DNA of 64,000 bases from JAGOUA01 sp964428975 (GCA_964428975.1 CAYSAI010000002.1:1-64000); one strand, 5' to 3'. Counted from the stretch's first letter, positions 48,369 to 57,061 are shown. Notes: generated by a model from the sequence alone, not told the origin. Made by a program: numbers and translations.

Positions 48369-48405
48369 TATATAATTATATAGTTATTTAATTATCTTAT
48401 TAAAT
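48369..48405. promoter_or_regulatory. AT-rich double palindrome, ArsR-type operator candidate
   Basis: TATATAATTATATA (48369-48382), a perfect palindrome, and ATTTAAT (48386-48392) with ATTAAAT (48399-48405). They lie 5 nt upstream of the regulator start. The whole patch is far more AT-rich than the surroundings and probably includes the promoter. Confidence 0.6.
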
Positions 48406-48447
48406 ACTCTAGCATGTTTCTTTAGAAGAGTATACAGTGAATAGGTG

Positions 48448-48477
48448 TCTAGCCAGGTCTAGCTGGATCTAGCCAGA
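48448..48477. repeat. Three tandem 10-bp repeats
   Basis: TCTAGCCAGG, TCTAGCTGGA, TCTAGCCAGA in direct succession, consensus TCTAGCYRGR. The 10-bp period matches one turn of DNA. They lie in the space between the ArsR-type regulator and the exported-protein gene at 48602. Nothing else recognisable lies in 48406-48595. Confidence 0.65.
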
Positions 48478-48601
48478 GAGAGCTTACGCATTTGATGCAT
48501 GCTCCATGTACAACCTTCTCTTAAAAGGTTGGCAGGTGCAGGTGTAAGATTGCCGGCTCTATCACGTCATACGTTGTATTTATTCTTAAAAGAACATGCT
48601 T

Positions 48602-49237
48602 ATGACTGTTTCAACACCCGTATTCGAGCCAAAAAACTCCTGGTCCTGGGTCGTTTCTTCTGCCTTGCTCCTATCGATTCTGTTGTCGCCTTTCTCAGCG
48701 ACAGCAACGACGGCTGATGTCGATACGATGGCTCGTTTATTGAACTTTAGTCGCATGGATATGAACGTTCATGCCCTCGTAAAGCTTCCGAGTGATGGAA
48801 ATAATCTGACTCAAGCGGACAGCGCGGTCTATTACCTAGGGCAAGATGGGCGTCGTCATGCCTTTCCGACCCAAAACGTGTACTTGAGTTGGTACAATGG
48901 ATTCGCCAATATCCAAACGTTAAGCGATGCGAACCTTGCGAGCATTCCACTTGGGGCCAATGTCACGTATCGTCCTGGCGTCAAACTGGTGAAATTCCTC
49001 ACAGATGTGAATGTGTATGCAGTTTCGAGCAATCGGAGCCTCCGTTGGGTGAAAACAGAAAGCATAGCGCAGTATCTGTATGGAAGTAATTGGAGAAGCA
49101 TGGTTGATGACATTCAAGACACGTTTTACACGGACTACAGTATCAATCTCAATGAGGCGATTTTAACGGGGAGCGATTATTCAGCAAGTAACATGAGTTC
49201 TTCTTATACGTATCCGAGCCAAGTGCTCTCCCAATAA
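48602..49237 (+). CDS. Exported CPR-type protein with repeat surface domain
   Basis: 211 aa. N-terminal hydrophobic segment (residues ~18-38, VVSSALLLSILLSPFSATATTA) acts as signal peptide. The remainder has ALVKLPSDGNNLTQADSAVYYLGQDGRRHAFPTQNVYLSWYNGF and DVNVYAVSSNRSLRWVKTESIAQYLYGSNWRSMVDDIQDTFYTDY, a domain I associate with surface proteins of CPR bacteria, function unknown. ATG 48602 (-1 T) is preferred to ATG 48596 two codons upstream. The 82-residue membrane protein follows after 1 nt. Confidence 0.7.
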   Translation: MTVSTPVFEPKNSWSWVVSSALLLSILLSPFSATATTADVDTMARLLNFSRMDMNVHALVKLPSDGNNLTQADSAVYYLGQDGRRHAFPTQNVYLSWYNGFANIQTLSDANLASIPLGANVTYRPGVKLVKFLTDVNVYAVSSNRSLRWVKTESIAQYLYGSNWRSMVDDIQDTFYTDYSINLNEAILTGSDYSASNMSSSYTYPSQVLSQ

Positions 49238-49238
49238 T

Positions 49239-49487
49239 ATGGAAACAAACATCGTCACTCCGCAGAGCGATAGCGGTTCAGTTGGGTTGATTGCAGGGCT
49301 CGTTATGGCGGCCGTGATCGTCACGGCAGCCATCTACTTTGGCCTCCCGTACTTCTCGAACAATCAGATGCGCCAATCGCAACAGCCGCAATCAAATACG
49401 ATAAATCTGGCTGTACCGGTGCCAGATGTACCGTCGTCACCTACGATTCCACCAGCGCCTGCACCTGACTCAGTGCCAAGGCCTTAG
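49239..49487 (+). CDS. Small bitopic protein with Pro-rich tail, 82 aa
   Basis: One membrane helix (residues ~12-34, VGLIAGLVMAAVIVTAAIYFGLPYF) followed by an external Gln/Asn/Pro-rich tail ending VPSSPTIPPAPAPDSVPRP. Not recognised. It is coded 1 nt behind the exported protein and ends before a strong terminator; the two are probably a surface pair. Confidence 0.65.
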   Translation: METNIVTPQSDSGSVGLIAGLVMAAVIVTAAIYFGLPYFSNNQMRQSQQPQSNTINLAVPVPDVPSSPTIPPAPAPDSVPRP

Positions 49488-49508
49488 GAAGGCAACGAGG
49501 CTCGTTGT

Positions 49509-49541
49509 AAAAATCCCCGCTGAAAAGAGCGGGGATTTTTG
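49509..49541. terminator. Bidirectional terminator
   Basis: AAAAATCCCCGCT and AGCGGGGATTTTT with a GAAAAG loop. It separates the plus-strand operon from clpB (minus, stop at 49592). Confidence 0.9.
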
Positions 49542-49591
49542 TGTTGGTTTCACGCATGTCATGCAACGAATGGATGATGCATAGACAAGAC

Positions 49592-52216
49592 TTATCGAAT
49601 CACAATCGCTTGTTTGTCTGCATCGATGGTTATGTTCTGCCCCTCCTGAATCGTCCCATCTACCATCTTCATGGCGAGCGCATCAAGCACATATTCTTGT
49701 ATCACGCGCTTCAGAGGGCGTGCACCAAACTGCGGATCGTAGCCTTTTTCGACAAGAAACGCTTCAACAGCTTCCGTGAATGTGAGTTGAATCTTCTTTG
49801 CTTGCAGGCGTTTTATCACATGATCGATCTGCAAACGTACGATCTTCTGAAGATGTTCACGTTTGAGCGTATGAAAGATCACCGTTTCATCGATACGATT
49901 CAAGAATTCCGGTTTGAACTGCTCGCGTAAACGTTCTTGCAAACTTCCTGCGAGACGCTTTTCCGTCGCTTCGCCGTCATCTTTTTGCGTAAAACCTATT
50001 TCATTGCGACGTTTTCCTGCATCAAGAATGACATCAGAACCAATATTCGAGGTCATGATAATCACCGCGTGTTTGAAGTTCACCGTACGGCCCTTTCCGT
50101 CTGTGAGGCGCCCGTCATCGAGCACTTGTAAGAGCGTATGGAACACATCTGGATGCGCTTTTTCTATTTCATCAAGCAGAATCACCGCATACGGACGACG
50201 ACGAATTTTCTCCGTGAGCTGACCGCCTTCTTCATACCCAACGTATCCTGGAGGTGAACCAATCATGCGTGAAACGGTGTGTTTATCGCCATATTCGGAC
50301 ATATCCAGACGCACGAGCGCGTTTTCATCGTTAAACAGCACTTCTGCAAGAGCCTTCGCAAGTTCCGTTTTACCGACGCCCGTTGGACCAAGAAACAAAA
50401 ACGAGCCAATTGGGCGTTTTTCCTCGCCGATGCCTGCGCGTGAGCGACGAATCGCGTTCGCAATCACCTTCACGGCTTCATCTTGGCCGATCACGCGCTT
50501 GTGTAGCTCTGTTTCAAGCGTCGCGAGTTTTGCGGCTTCGGAAGCGAGCATGCGTTCGACCGGAATACCCGTCCATTTTGAGATGACGTGTGCGATATCT
50601 TCCTCTGTCACAGCGTCTTTCAAAAGACCGCGTTTTCCTTGAAAATCACGCAACTTTTCTTGCGCGTCGTGTTGTTCGCGTTCCACAAGAGGAATGGTTC
50701 CATAGCGAATCTTCGAGACTTTTTCGAGGTCGCCCGCGCGTTCTGCGATGTCTGCCTCGCTTTTTTGCGCTTCGAGACGTTTCTTGCAGTCGCGTAATGT
50801 TTGGATGAGGTCTTTTTCCGCTTTCCACGCGAGCTCAAGTTCGTTGCTTTGCTCACGCAGCTCGGCAAGCTGTTTCTCGATGATCTTCAAACGTTCTTGC
50901 GCGTCCGCATCTTCTTCTTTTGCGAGCGCCCGTTTTTCAATATCGAGACGCAGTACGTCGCGCTTTAAGCGATCAAGCTCTTCTGGAAGAGAGTCAATCT
51001 GCATACGAAGGCCAGCCGCCGCTTCATCTACAAGATCCACCGCTTTATCAGGTAGAAATCGATCAGAGATGTAGCGCGTAGACAGTTGCACGGCCGCAAA
51101 AAGAGCATTATCTGTGATGCGCACACCGTTATGAACCTCGTATTTGTCTTTGATACCGCGTAAGATGGCGAGCGTATCTTCCTCGCTCGGTTCGTTCACG
51201 TAGACCGGTTGAAAGCGTCTCGCGAGGGCAGGATCTTTCTCGATATATTTTTGATACTCTTGAAGCGTTGTTGCTCCTACGGCACGCAATTCGCCGCGTG
51301 CGAGCGCGGGTTTCAGCATGTTTGAGGCGTCCATACCCCCATCTGAACCGCTTGCGCCCGCTCCGACGAGCGTGTGGAGCTCATCGATAAAGAGAATCAC
51401 GTTTCCTGCAGATTTTTCCACCTCTTTGATGACGGCCTTGAGACGTTCTTCAAACTCACCGCGAAACTTCGTTCCCGCGATAAGCGAGCCAATATCAAGA
51501 GCGATCACCTCTTTTCCTTTGAGAGTTTCTGGAACATCGCCTGAAGCGATGCGTTGGGCGAGACCTTCAACGACGGCCGTTTTCCCTGTACCTGCCTCTC
51601 CAATCAACACGGGATTATTTTTCGTGCGACGAAGGAGAATTTGCATGATGCGACGAATCTCATCATTGCGACCGATCACGGGATCGAGCTTTTCCTGCTT
51701 CGCCATGGTTGTGAGATTACGGCCGTATTTTTCGAGTGATTGGTAGGCTTGTTCCGGTTCGATGGATTCCACGCGCGTATTACCGCGTACGTCTTTGAGC
51801 GCTTTCAACACCGCTTCCTCCGTCATGCCGACACGCTTCAACTCTTGTCCAACGGACGTGCTTTCAAGAAGAGCGAGGAGGAGGTGCTCGGTGGAGATGT
51901 ACTCATCTTTGAACGTTTTCGCTCGTGATTCCGCGCTTCGTAGAACATGGAGAAGCTCGTTTGAAAGAGCGATTTGCGCAAGCGTGCCTCCCATCGCGTG
52001 AGGAGCTTTCTCAAACGTGGTGCGTATATCTTGAAGAAGGCCCACCACGTGTAAACCCAGTTTCTTCGTGAGCGTGGGCACAACCCCTTCTTCTTGTGTG
52101 AGAAGTCCAAATAACAGATGGAGCGGTTCAAGGGTCGTGTGGCGATACTCGATAGCGACGTCTTGCGCGCGACGAAGCGCTTCTTGGCTTTTGAGGGTGA
52201 GATTTTGTGGGAGCAT
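49592..52216 (-). CDS. clpB: Chaperone ClpB (Hsp104-type disaggregase)
   Basis: 874 aa. N-domain (MLPQNLTLKSQEALRRAQDVAIEYRHTTLEPLHLLFGLL), NBD1 with Walker A GEAGTGKT and Walker B VILFIDELHTLVGAG, long coiled-coil M domain (~400-525), NBD2 with GPTGVGKT and VILLDEIEKAHPDVF, and the C-terminal PQFGARPLKRVIQ. All ATPase motifs are intact. The M domain separates it from ClpA/ClpC. It would extract proteins from aggregates together with DnaK. Expression is probably heat-inducible through the CIRCE element directly upstream. Confidence 0.97.
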   Translation of the reverse strand: MLPQNLTLKSQEALRRAQDVAIEYRHTTLEPLHLLFGLLTQEEGVVPTLTKKLGLHVVGLLQDIRTTFEKAPHAMGGTLAQIALSNELLHVLRSAESRAKTFKDEYISTEHLLLALLESTSVGQELKRVGMTEEAVLKALKDVRGNTRVESIEPEQAYQSLEKYGRNLTTMAKQEKLDPVIGRNDEIRRIMQILLRRTKNNPVLIGEAGTGKTAVVEGLAQRIASGDVPETLKGKEVIALDIGSLIAGTKFRGEFEERLKAVIKEVEKSAGNVILFIDELHTLVGAGASGSDGGMDASNMLKPALARGELRAVGATTLQEYQKYIEKDPALARRFQPVYVNEPSEEDTLAILRGIKDKYEVHNGVRITDNALFAAVQLSTRYISDRFLPDKAVDLVDEAAAGLRMQIDSLPEELDRLKRDVLRLDIEKRALAKEEDADAQERLKIIEKQLAELREQSNELELAWKAEKDLIQTLRDCKKRLEAQKSEADIAERAGDLEKVSKIRYGTIPLVEREQHDAQEKLRDFQGKRGLLKDAVTEEDIAHVISKWTGIPVERMLASEAAKLATLETELHKRVIGQDEAVKVIANAIRRSRAGIGEEKRPIGSFLFLGPTGVGKTELAKALAEVLFNDENALVRLDMSEYGDKHTVSRMIGSPPGYVGYEEGGQLTEKIRRRPYAVILLDEIEKAHPDVFHTLLQVLDDGRLTDGKGRTVNFKHAVIIMTSNIGSDVILDAGKRRNEIGFTQKDDGEATEKRLAGSLQERLREQFKPEFLNRIDETVIFHTLKREHLQKIVRLQIDHVIKRLQAKKIQLTFTEAVEAFLVEKGYDPQFGARPLKRVIQEYVLDALAMKMVDGTIQEGQNITIDADKQAIVIR

Positions 52217-52220
52217 ACAG

Positions 52221-52247
52221 TTAGCAGTCTAACACAGAGATTGCTAA
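52221..52247 (-). promoter_or_regulatory. CIRCE operator in front of clpB
   Basis: TTAGCAGTC, 9-nt spacer, GATTGCTAA: each half has 8 of 9 matches to CIRCE (TTAGCACTC-N9-GAGTGCTAA). It ends 4 nt before the clpB start and overlaps a likely -10 box (TAGACT, 9 nt before ATG) with TTGCCT 18 nt further up, so binding of the HrcA repressor would block transcription. Confidence 0.8.
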
Positions 52248-52334
52248 CGAGGCAACTCCTCTTGCGTATTTTTCTGGCGATAGCCCGGCTCTTGCCATAA
52301 AACCTCCGTTTTGATACGATCCCCACGTTCGCTT

Positions 52335-52362
52335 TTGTGGCGAATTCTTCACTCTTTATGGT
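52335..52362 (+). promoter_or_regulatory. Possible tuf promoter
   Basis: TTGTGG, 16-nt spacer, TATGGT; leader of ~45 nt. Matches are moderate. The space 52248-52415 holds nothing else but a CGGG-TGTG-CCCG hairpin near 52379. Confidence 0.35.
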
Positions 52363-52415
52363 AGAGCACGTCCTTTTACGGGTGTGCCCGCCGACCTTTT
52401 TTCTCTTTCTCACCT

Positions 52416-53606
52416 ATGGCCGAAGCATTCCAACGCGCCAAGCCGCACGTGAACATCGGCACCATCGGTCACGTTGACCATGGAAAGACGACCACGACGG
52501 CCGCAATTCTCACAGTTCTCGCGAAACGTGGCTTTAAAGCCATGGAAGCGAGCAAGGATAAGCTCGATAAAGCTCCAGAGTCGCGCTCTCGCGGTATTAC
52601 GATTGCCACGGCACACGTGGAATACGAATCCGAAAAGCGTCACTACGCGCACGTCGACTGTCCTGGACACGCCGACTACATCAAAAACATGATCACGGGT
52701 GCCGCTCAAATGGACGGCGCAATCTTGGTTGTATCAGCGACAGATGGTCCTATGCCGCAAACGCGTGAGCATATCTTGCTCGCTCGTCAGGTCGGCGTGC
52801 CTTCCGTCGTGGTGTTTCTCAACAAGTGTGACATGGTGGATGATCCAGATATGATCGCCCTCGTTGAAGAGGAAATCCGTGATCTTCTCACGAAATATCA
52901 GTTTGATGGCAAGAATACCCCAATCATTCGAGGCTCCGCGCTCAAAGCGCTTGAGAACCCAAGTGATGAAACGGCTTCGAAGTGCATCATGGATTTGATC
53001 AAGGCGTGTGACGACTTTATTCCAGAACCTGTGCGTGAAACGGAAAAGCCGTTCCTCATGCCGGTTGAGGACGTGTTCTCGATCGAAGGTCGTGGAACAG
53101 TCGTGACGGGTCGTATCGAGCGCGGTCAGATCAAGGTGAACGAAGACATTGAGATCGTTGGTCTTGGGGAAACGCGCAAAACCGTCGTGACGGGCATCGA
53201 AATGTTTAACAAGTCGCTTGATTCCGGTATCGCGGGCGACAACGCGGGGCTTTTGCTTCGCGGTATCAAAAAAGAAGAGATCGAGCGTGGTATGGTGCTC
53301 GCGAAAGCGGGTTCCATCACTCCTCACACAGAGTTTGAAGGAGAGGTCTATGCGCTTACAAAAGAAGAGGGCGGTCGCCACAAGCCGTTCGTTTCTGGTT
53401 ATAAGCCACAGTTCTACATCCGTACAACCGACGTGACGGGAGAAGTCACGCTGCCAGCCGAAGTTGCGATGGTGCAACCAGGTGACACGGTCAAAATGAT
53501 CGTGAAACTCATTATCCCTGTCGCTATTGAAGATAAGATGCGCTTTGCCATCCGCGAGGGAGGCAAAACGGTCGGAGCAGGTGTTGTTTCGAAGATCATC
53601 AAGTAA
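52416..53606 (+). CDS. tuf: Elongation factor Tu
   Basis: 396 aa GTPase delivering aminoacyl-tRNA. G1 GHVDHGKTTT, G2 region ESRSRGITIATAHVEYE (with SRSRGITI in place of ARERGITI), G3 DCPGHADYIKNMITGAAQMDGAILVVSATDGPMPQTREH, G4 NKCD and G5 GSALKAL are intact; domains II and III are complete. Switch I therefore has Glu-Arg changed to Ser-Arg and should be inspected. It directly precedes rpsJ, with no fusA, rpsG or rpsL in front, so the str operon is split. Confidence 0.98.
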   Translation: MAEAFQRAKPHVNIGTIGHVDHGKTTTTAAILTVLAKRGFKAMEASKDKLDKAPESRSRGITIATAHVEYESEKRHYAHVDCPGHADYIKNMITGAAQMDGAILVVSATDGPMPQTREHILLARQVGVPSVVVFLNKCDMVDDPDMIALVEEEIRDLLTKYQFDGKNTPIIRGSALKALENPSDETASKCIMDLIKACDDFIPEPVRETEKPFLMPVEDVFSIEGRGTVVTGRIERGQIKVNEDIEIVGLGETRKTVVTGIEMFNKSLDSGIAGDNAGLLLRGIKKEEIERGMVLAKAGSITPHTEFEGEVYALTKEEGGRHKPFVSGYKPQFYIRTTDVTGEVTLPAEVAMVQPGDTVKMIVKLIIPVAIEDKMRFAIREGGKTVGAGVVSKIIK

Positions 53607-53660
53607 GATACGAGTATGAGGCGCGTACCTTTGGCGCGCGCCTCGCTCTCATCGCTATTT

Positions 53661-53981
53661 ATGAAAGATCTTTCTTCATCTCGCATCCGTATCAAGCTCC
53701 GTTCGCATGACCATCGTCTTGTTGATCAAGCGGTCAAGACGCTCATCGAAACGGCGCTTCGTACGGGAGCGAAAGTGATCGGCCCTATCCCACTTCCTAC
53801 GAAGTGCAAGAAATGGACGGTCAACCGCTCAACCTTCGTCCACAAAAACGCTCGTGAACAGTACGAAATGCGCACCCACACACGACTCGTTGATATCCTT
53901 GATCTCACGAGTGCCGCGGTGGAAGCGCTGAACTCGCTCAATTTGCCAGCGGGTGTCGATCCGGTCATCGAACAACGCTAG
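53661..53981 (+). CDS. rpsJ: Ribosomal protein uS10
   Basis: 106 aa, also NusE in antitermination. Core SRIRIKLRSHDHRLVDQAVKTLIETALRTGAKVIGPIPLPTKCKKWTVNRSTFVHKNAREQYEMRTHTRLVDI is full length. ATG 53661 (-1 T) gives the usual N-terminus; an upstream in-frame ATG adds 15 unlikely residues. A 269-nt structured spacer follows, the largest gap in this cluster. Confidence 0.97.
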   Translation: MKDLSSSRIRIKLRSHDHRLVDQAVKTLIETALRTGAKVIGPIPLPTKCKKWTVNRSTFVHKNAREQYEMRTHTRLVDILDLTSAAVEALNSLNLPAGVDPVIEQR

Positions 53982-54250
53982 GTGTAGGTGTAAAATCCAC
54001 GTTCCGTCGAGGAACGATTCCCAAGGAGAAAGTTGCCCCGTTCTCTGATACATCGAGCCAAACTCGATACGTATCAGAGAGCAAACGCTCACCCATAGGG
54101 AGTGCGCGTGGCATAACCTCCCTGCGATCGAATCGCGAATCGGCTTCATTCTCATGGCTTTTCTTCGGAAAGGTCAGACGCTTGAAGACGAAACAGCTTC
54201 GTCTGCAGATGTCTGACTTTTATTTATTTTGTGCGACCAATCCGAAGAAT
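53982..54250 (+). promoter_or_regulatory. Structured leader / attenuator candidate before rplC
   Basis: No gene is seen in these 269 nt but several stable hairpins are: GTTCC-GTCGA-GGAAC; CTCTGATAC..CGAG-CCAAA-CTCG..GTATCAGAG (~54036-54082); GGGAG...CTCCC; and a final two-stage stem GTCAGAC..AGACGA/TCGTCT..GTCTGAC followed by TTTTATTTATTTTG, 15-30 nt before the rplC start. The last looks like an intrinsic terminator, the former like antiterminator or protein-binding elements, so ribosomal-protein autoregulation of the downstream genes is likely. Confidence 0.55.
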
Positions 54251-54850
54251 ATGAACTACATTCTTGGAAAGAAACTCGAGATGTCGCAGGTATACGGACC
54301 AGATGGTGCCGTGATCCCCGTAACGCTCGTCAAAGCGGGTCCGTGTTATGTCACGAAACTCCTCACGAAGGAACGTGATGGGTACGAAGCGGTGCAGATC
54401 GGTTTCGAGGTGATCAAAAAACTCTCGAAAGCGGAAGAAGGACATTTGAAAGACCTTCCAAAACTTCGTCATCTCGCAGAGTTTCGTCTTGAAGGGGTGA
54501 CGCTTGAACGCGGGCATGTGATTGAGGCAAGTGTCTTCGCTCCTGGCGAGAAGGTGCAAGTGATGGGTATGTCCAAAGGAAAAGGGTTTCAAGGGGTGGT
54601 GAAGCGTCACGGATTTCATGGGCATCCAGCCTCGCACGGTCATAAAGATCAGCTGCGTATGCCTGGATCTATCGGAGCAGGTGGTCCACAGCACGTCTTC
54701 AAAGGCCGCCGCATGGGTGGCCGTATGGGTGACGATCAGGTGACGGTCAAAAATCTCGTGGTCATGGAAATCCGTGACGGAGGGGTGCTCGCTATCAAAG
54801 GAGCGATCCCTGGAGCGCGCAACACGATTATCCACATCATGTCTGTCTAA
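54251..54850 (+). CDS. rplC: Ribosomal protein uL3
   Basis: 199 aa. Starts NYILGKKLEMSQVYGPDGAVIPVTLVKAGPCYV; the core VFAPGEKVQVMGMSKGKGFQGVVKRHGFHGHPASHGHKDQLRMPGSIGAGGPQHVFKGRRMGGRMG reaches the peptidyl-transferase centre. ATG 54251 follows the structured leader; 23 extra upstream codons belong to that leader and are rejected. Confidence 0.97.
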   Translation: MNYILGKKLEMSQVYGPDGAVIPVTLVKAGPCYVTKLLTKERDGYEAVQIGFEVIKKLSKAEEGHLKDLPKLRHLAEFRLEGVTLERGHVIEASVFAPGEKVQVMGMSKGKGFQGVVKRHGFHGHPASHGHKDQLRMPGSIGAGGPQHVFKGRRMGGRMGDDQVTVKNLVVMEIRDGGVLAIKGAIPGARNTIIHIMSV

Positions 54851-54851
54851 T

Positions 54852-55484
54852 ATGCCTAAGGTTCCTCTCTACACAGCGGAAGGAAAATTGAATGGAGACC
54901 TTGAGCTTTCAGACGCGATGTTCGCGGTGAAACCAGAGCCAGGACTCCTACACGAAGTGATGATTGGTCTTCGCGCAAACGCTCGTCGTTCAATCGCGAA
55001 CACGAAACGTCGCGGAGAAGTGCGTGGTGGTGGTAAGAAACCATGGAAACAGAAGGGGACAGGTCGCGCTCGTCAGGGTTCGACACGTTCTCCGCAGTGG
55101 GTGGGCGGAGGAATCACCTTCGGTCCACTCAGCGAGCGAAACTTCTCGGTGAAGATCAACAAGAAAACCAAAAAGAAGGCGTTGTTCATGGGGCTGTCTG
55201 ATAAGGCAGGAAGCCATAAGCTCTTCGTGCTTGAGGCGATCCCTACGACGAACGCTAAAACGAAGATCATCGCCGAGCTTTCAAAAAAGCTGCCGATTGA
55301 CCGCAACGCTCTCCTCATCAGTGCGGGCGCGAACCCCTCGCTCATGCGCATGGTGCGAAATCTTCAACATCTGAAGCTGGTAACGGCGCAATCCGTGAAC
55401 CTGCTCGATGTCCTTACCTATCGAACGGTGATCTTCCTCAAAGATGCCGTTCCCGCCTTTGAACGGGTGTATACAGCCTCCTAA
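54852..55484 (+). CDS. rplD: Ribosomal protein uL4
   Basis: 210 aa, lines the exit tunnel. RSIANTKRRGEVRGGGKKPWKQKGTGRARQGSTRSPQWVGGGITFGP is the tunnel loop; C-terminal SVNLLDVLTYRTVIFLKDAVPAFE. One base after rplC. In Gammaproteobacteria L4 represses its operon; the leader before rplC could serve the same end here (inference). Confidence 0.97.
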   Translation: MPKVPLYTAEGKLNGDLELSDAMFAVKPEPGLLHEVMIGLRANARRSIANTKRRGEVRGGGKKPWKQKGTGRARQGSTRSPQWVGGGITFGPLSERNFSVKINKKTKKKALFMGLSDKAGSHKLFVLEAIPTTNAKTKIIAELSKKLPIDRNALLISAGANPSLMRMVRNLQHLKLVTAQSVNLLDVLTYRTVIFLKDAVPAFERVYTAS

Positions 55485-55486
55485 CT

Positions 55487-55891
55487 ATGGCTCTCCTCGA
55501 TCGTATTCGAAAACCGAAAACCAACGATGCTGCAAAGAAAGAAGTATCGAAGAAGCCTACGACGGATGCTTCTGCACCTGTCGCGCAAACAAAGCTTGTC
55601 ACCAACGCCTTCGCCTCGAATGTGCTCGTGCGCCCTCATGTGAGCGAGAAAGCTTCTCGTCTTATGGAAGCGGGTGCGTACACCTTCGACGTGTTGGTCT
55701 CCGCAGAAAAAATCTCCATCAAAAAAGCGGTGCAAGCGCTCTATAACGTAAAAGTCACGGATGTGCGCATCGTGCGTCATGCGGGAAAACCCATGTCTCG
55801 CGGCAAATATCCGGGAGCGCGCAAACACTGGAAGAAGGCCATCGTTACCTTGGCGAAGGGCCAGAAACTCGATCTCTATCAAGGTGTCTAA
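55487..55891 (+). CDS. rplW: Ribosomal protein uL23
   Basis: 134 aa. Core from residue ~46 (VLVRPHVSEKASRLMEAGAYTFDVLVSAEKISIKKAVQALYNVKVTDVRIV). An Ala/Lys-rich N-terminal extension of ~42 residues (MALLDRIRKPKTNDAAKKEV) is unusual. L23 sits at the tunnel exit and docks trigger factor and SRP, so the extension would be near nascent chains. Two bases after rplD. Confidence 0.96.
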   Translation: MALLDRIRKPKTNDAAKKEVSKKPTTDASAPVAQTKLVTNAFASNVLVRPHVSEKASRLMEAGAYTFDVLVSAEKISIKKAVQALYNVKVTDVRIVRHAGKPMSRGKYPGARKHWKKAIVTLAKGQKLDLYQGV

Positions 55892-55894
55892 CGT

Positions 55895-56740
55895 ATGCCT
55901 ATTCATGTCTATCGTCCCGTGACAAAAGGACGCCGGCTCTCCTCGGTTCAAGACTTTAAGGATATCACCACAAACGATCCAGAAAAGTCACTCATCGTGA
56001 TCCGTAAGGATCAGGCCGGTCGTACCAACGGAAAAATCACGGTGCGCCATCGTGGTGGTGGTGTAAAGCGCTACATTCGTCTCGTGGATTTCAAACGTAT
56101 TCGTTTCGACATTCCTGCAACGGTCAATACGATTGAGTACGATCCAAACCGCGGGGCGCGTCTCGCTCTCGTTACGTATAAAGATGGGGTCAAGAGCTAT
56201 ATTCTCATTCCAGACGGGGTAAAAGTAGGGGAGCAACTCATTTCCTCGCTCACGGAAGCGGAAATCAAACCGGGAAATCGTTTGCCTCTTGAAAAAATTC
56301 CCGTTGGATCATTCATCCATGCGGTTGAGCTTTCGCCTCTCCAAGGAGCGAAGCTTGGTCGCGGAGCAGGTATCAGCATTCAGTTCATGGCTATCGAAGG
56401 GAACTGGGCGACGCTCAAACTTCCTTCCGGTGAAGTACGTCGTGTGCCGAAAAGCTGTCTTGCGACGCTTGGAACGGTCTCGAACCCAGATTGGCACTTG
56501 GTGCGCTGGGGAAAGGCCGGTCGTATGCGCCTTCGTGGTATTAAACCAACGGTACGCGGAAAAGCGATGAACCCGGTCGACCACCCACACGGAGGTGGTG
56601 AGGGAAAACATCCTATCGGTATGAAATATGCAAAGACAAAGTGGGGTAAGCACGCGCTCGGCGTCAAAACGCGCCGCACGCATCGCTCATCCAGTCGACA
56701 CATTGTCTCGGGTCGTCGTGGAAATCTTCTCTCCTCCTAA
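55895..56740 (+). CDS. rplB: Ribosomal protein uL2
   Basis: 281 aa. Conserved GRTNGKITVRHRGGGVKRYIRLVDFKR, YDPNRGARLALVTYKDG, and the catalytic-region loop MNPVDHPHGGGEGKHPIG with the essential His. Full length (E. coli 273). Three bases after rplW. Confidence 0.98.
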   Translation: MPIHVYRPVTKGRRLSSVQDFKDITTNDPEKSLIVIRKDQAGRTNGKITVRHRGGGVKRYIRLVDFKRIRFDIPATVNTIEYDPNRGARLALVTYKDGVKSYILIPDGVKVGEQLISSLTEAEIKPGNRLPLEKIPVGSFIHAVELSPLQGAKLGRGAGISIQFMAIEGNWATLKLPSGEVRRVPKSCLATLGTVSNPDWHLVRWGKAGRMRLRGIKPTVRGKAMNPVDHPHGGGEGKHPIGMKYAKTKWGKHALGVKTRRTHRSSSRHIVSGRRGNLLSS

Positions 56741-56743
56741 TCT

Positions 56744-57061
56744 ATGTCCCGTAGTCTCAAAAAAGGTCCCTTTACCGCAGCCAAGCTTCTCGCGAAGGTT
56801 GCTAAACTTGGACCAAACAACAAAACGGTGATCAAGACGTGGTACCGCTCAAGCACGATCACGCCGGAAATGGTGGGCATGACGTTCGCCGTGCATACCG
56901 GCAATAAATTCAAAAACGTGCTCGTGATTGAAAATATGGTCGGACACAAGCTCGGTGAATTTGCGGCCACACGTACGTTCGGACGTCATGGAGGCAAACT
57001 TACAAAGGCGATTGACGCCGCGAAAACCGTCGCACCTGCCAGTGCGCCGAAGAAGAAGTAA
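56744..57061 (+). CDS. rpsS: Ribosomal protein uS19
   Basis: 105 aa: SRSLKKGPFTAAKLLAKV, IKTWYRSSTITPEMVGMTFAVHTGNKFKNVLVIENMVGHKLGEFAATRTF. The C-terminus is ~12 residues longer than usual (AAKTVAPASAPKKK). Three bases after rplB. Confidence 0.97.
   Translation: MSRSLKKGPFTAAKLLAKVAKLGPNNKTVIKTWYRSSTITPEMVGMTFAVHTGNKFKNVLVIENMVGHKLGEFAATRTFGRHGGKLTKAIDAAKTVAPASAPKKK

Noticed and set aside
48448..48477. Short tandem repeats as a CRISPR remnant
   Set aside because: Units are 10 bp without spacers; no cas genes in the window. No CRISPR array seen anywhere.
53982..54250. Spacer before rplC as SRP RNA, 6S RNA or RNase P RNA
   Set aside because: None of the signature loops of those RNAs (for example GGAAGCAGC-type SRP loop or RNase P CR elements) is visible, and it ends in a terminator-like stem at rplC, pointing to a leader.
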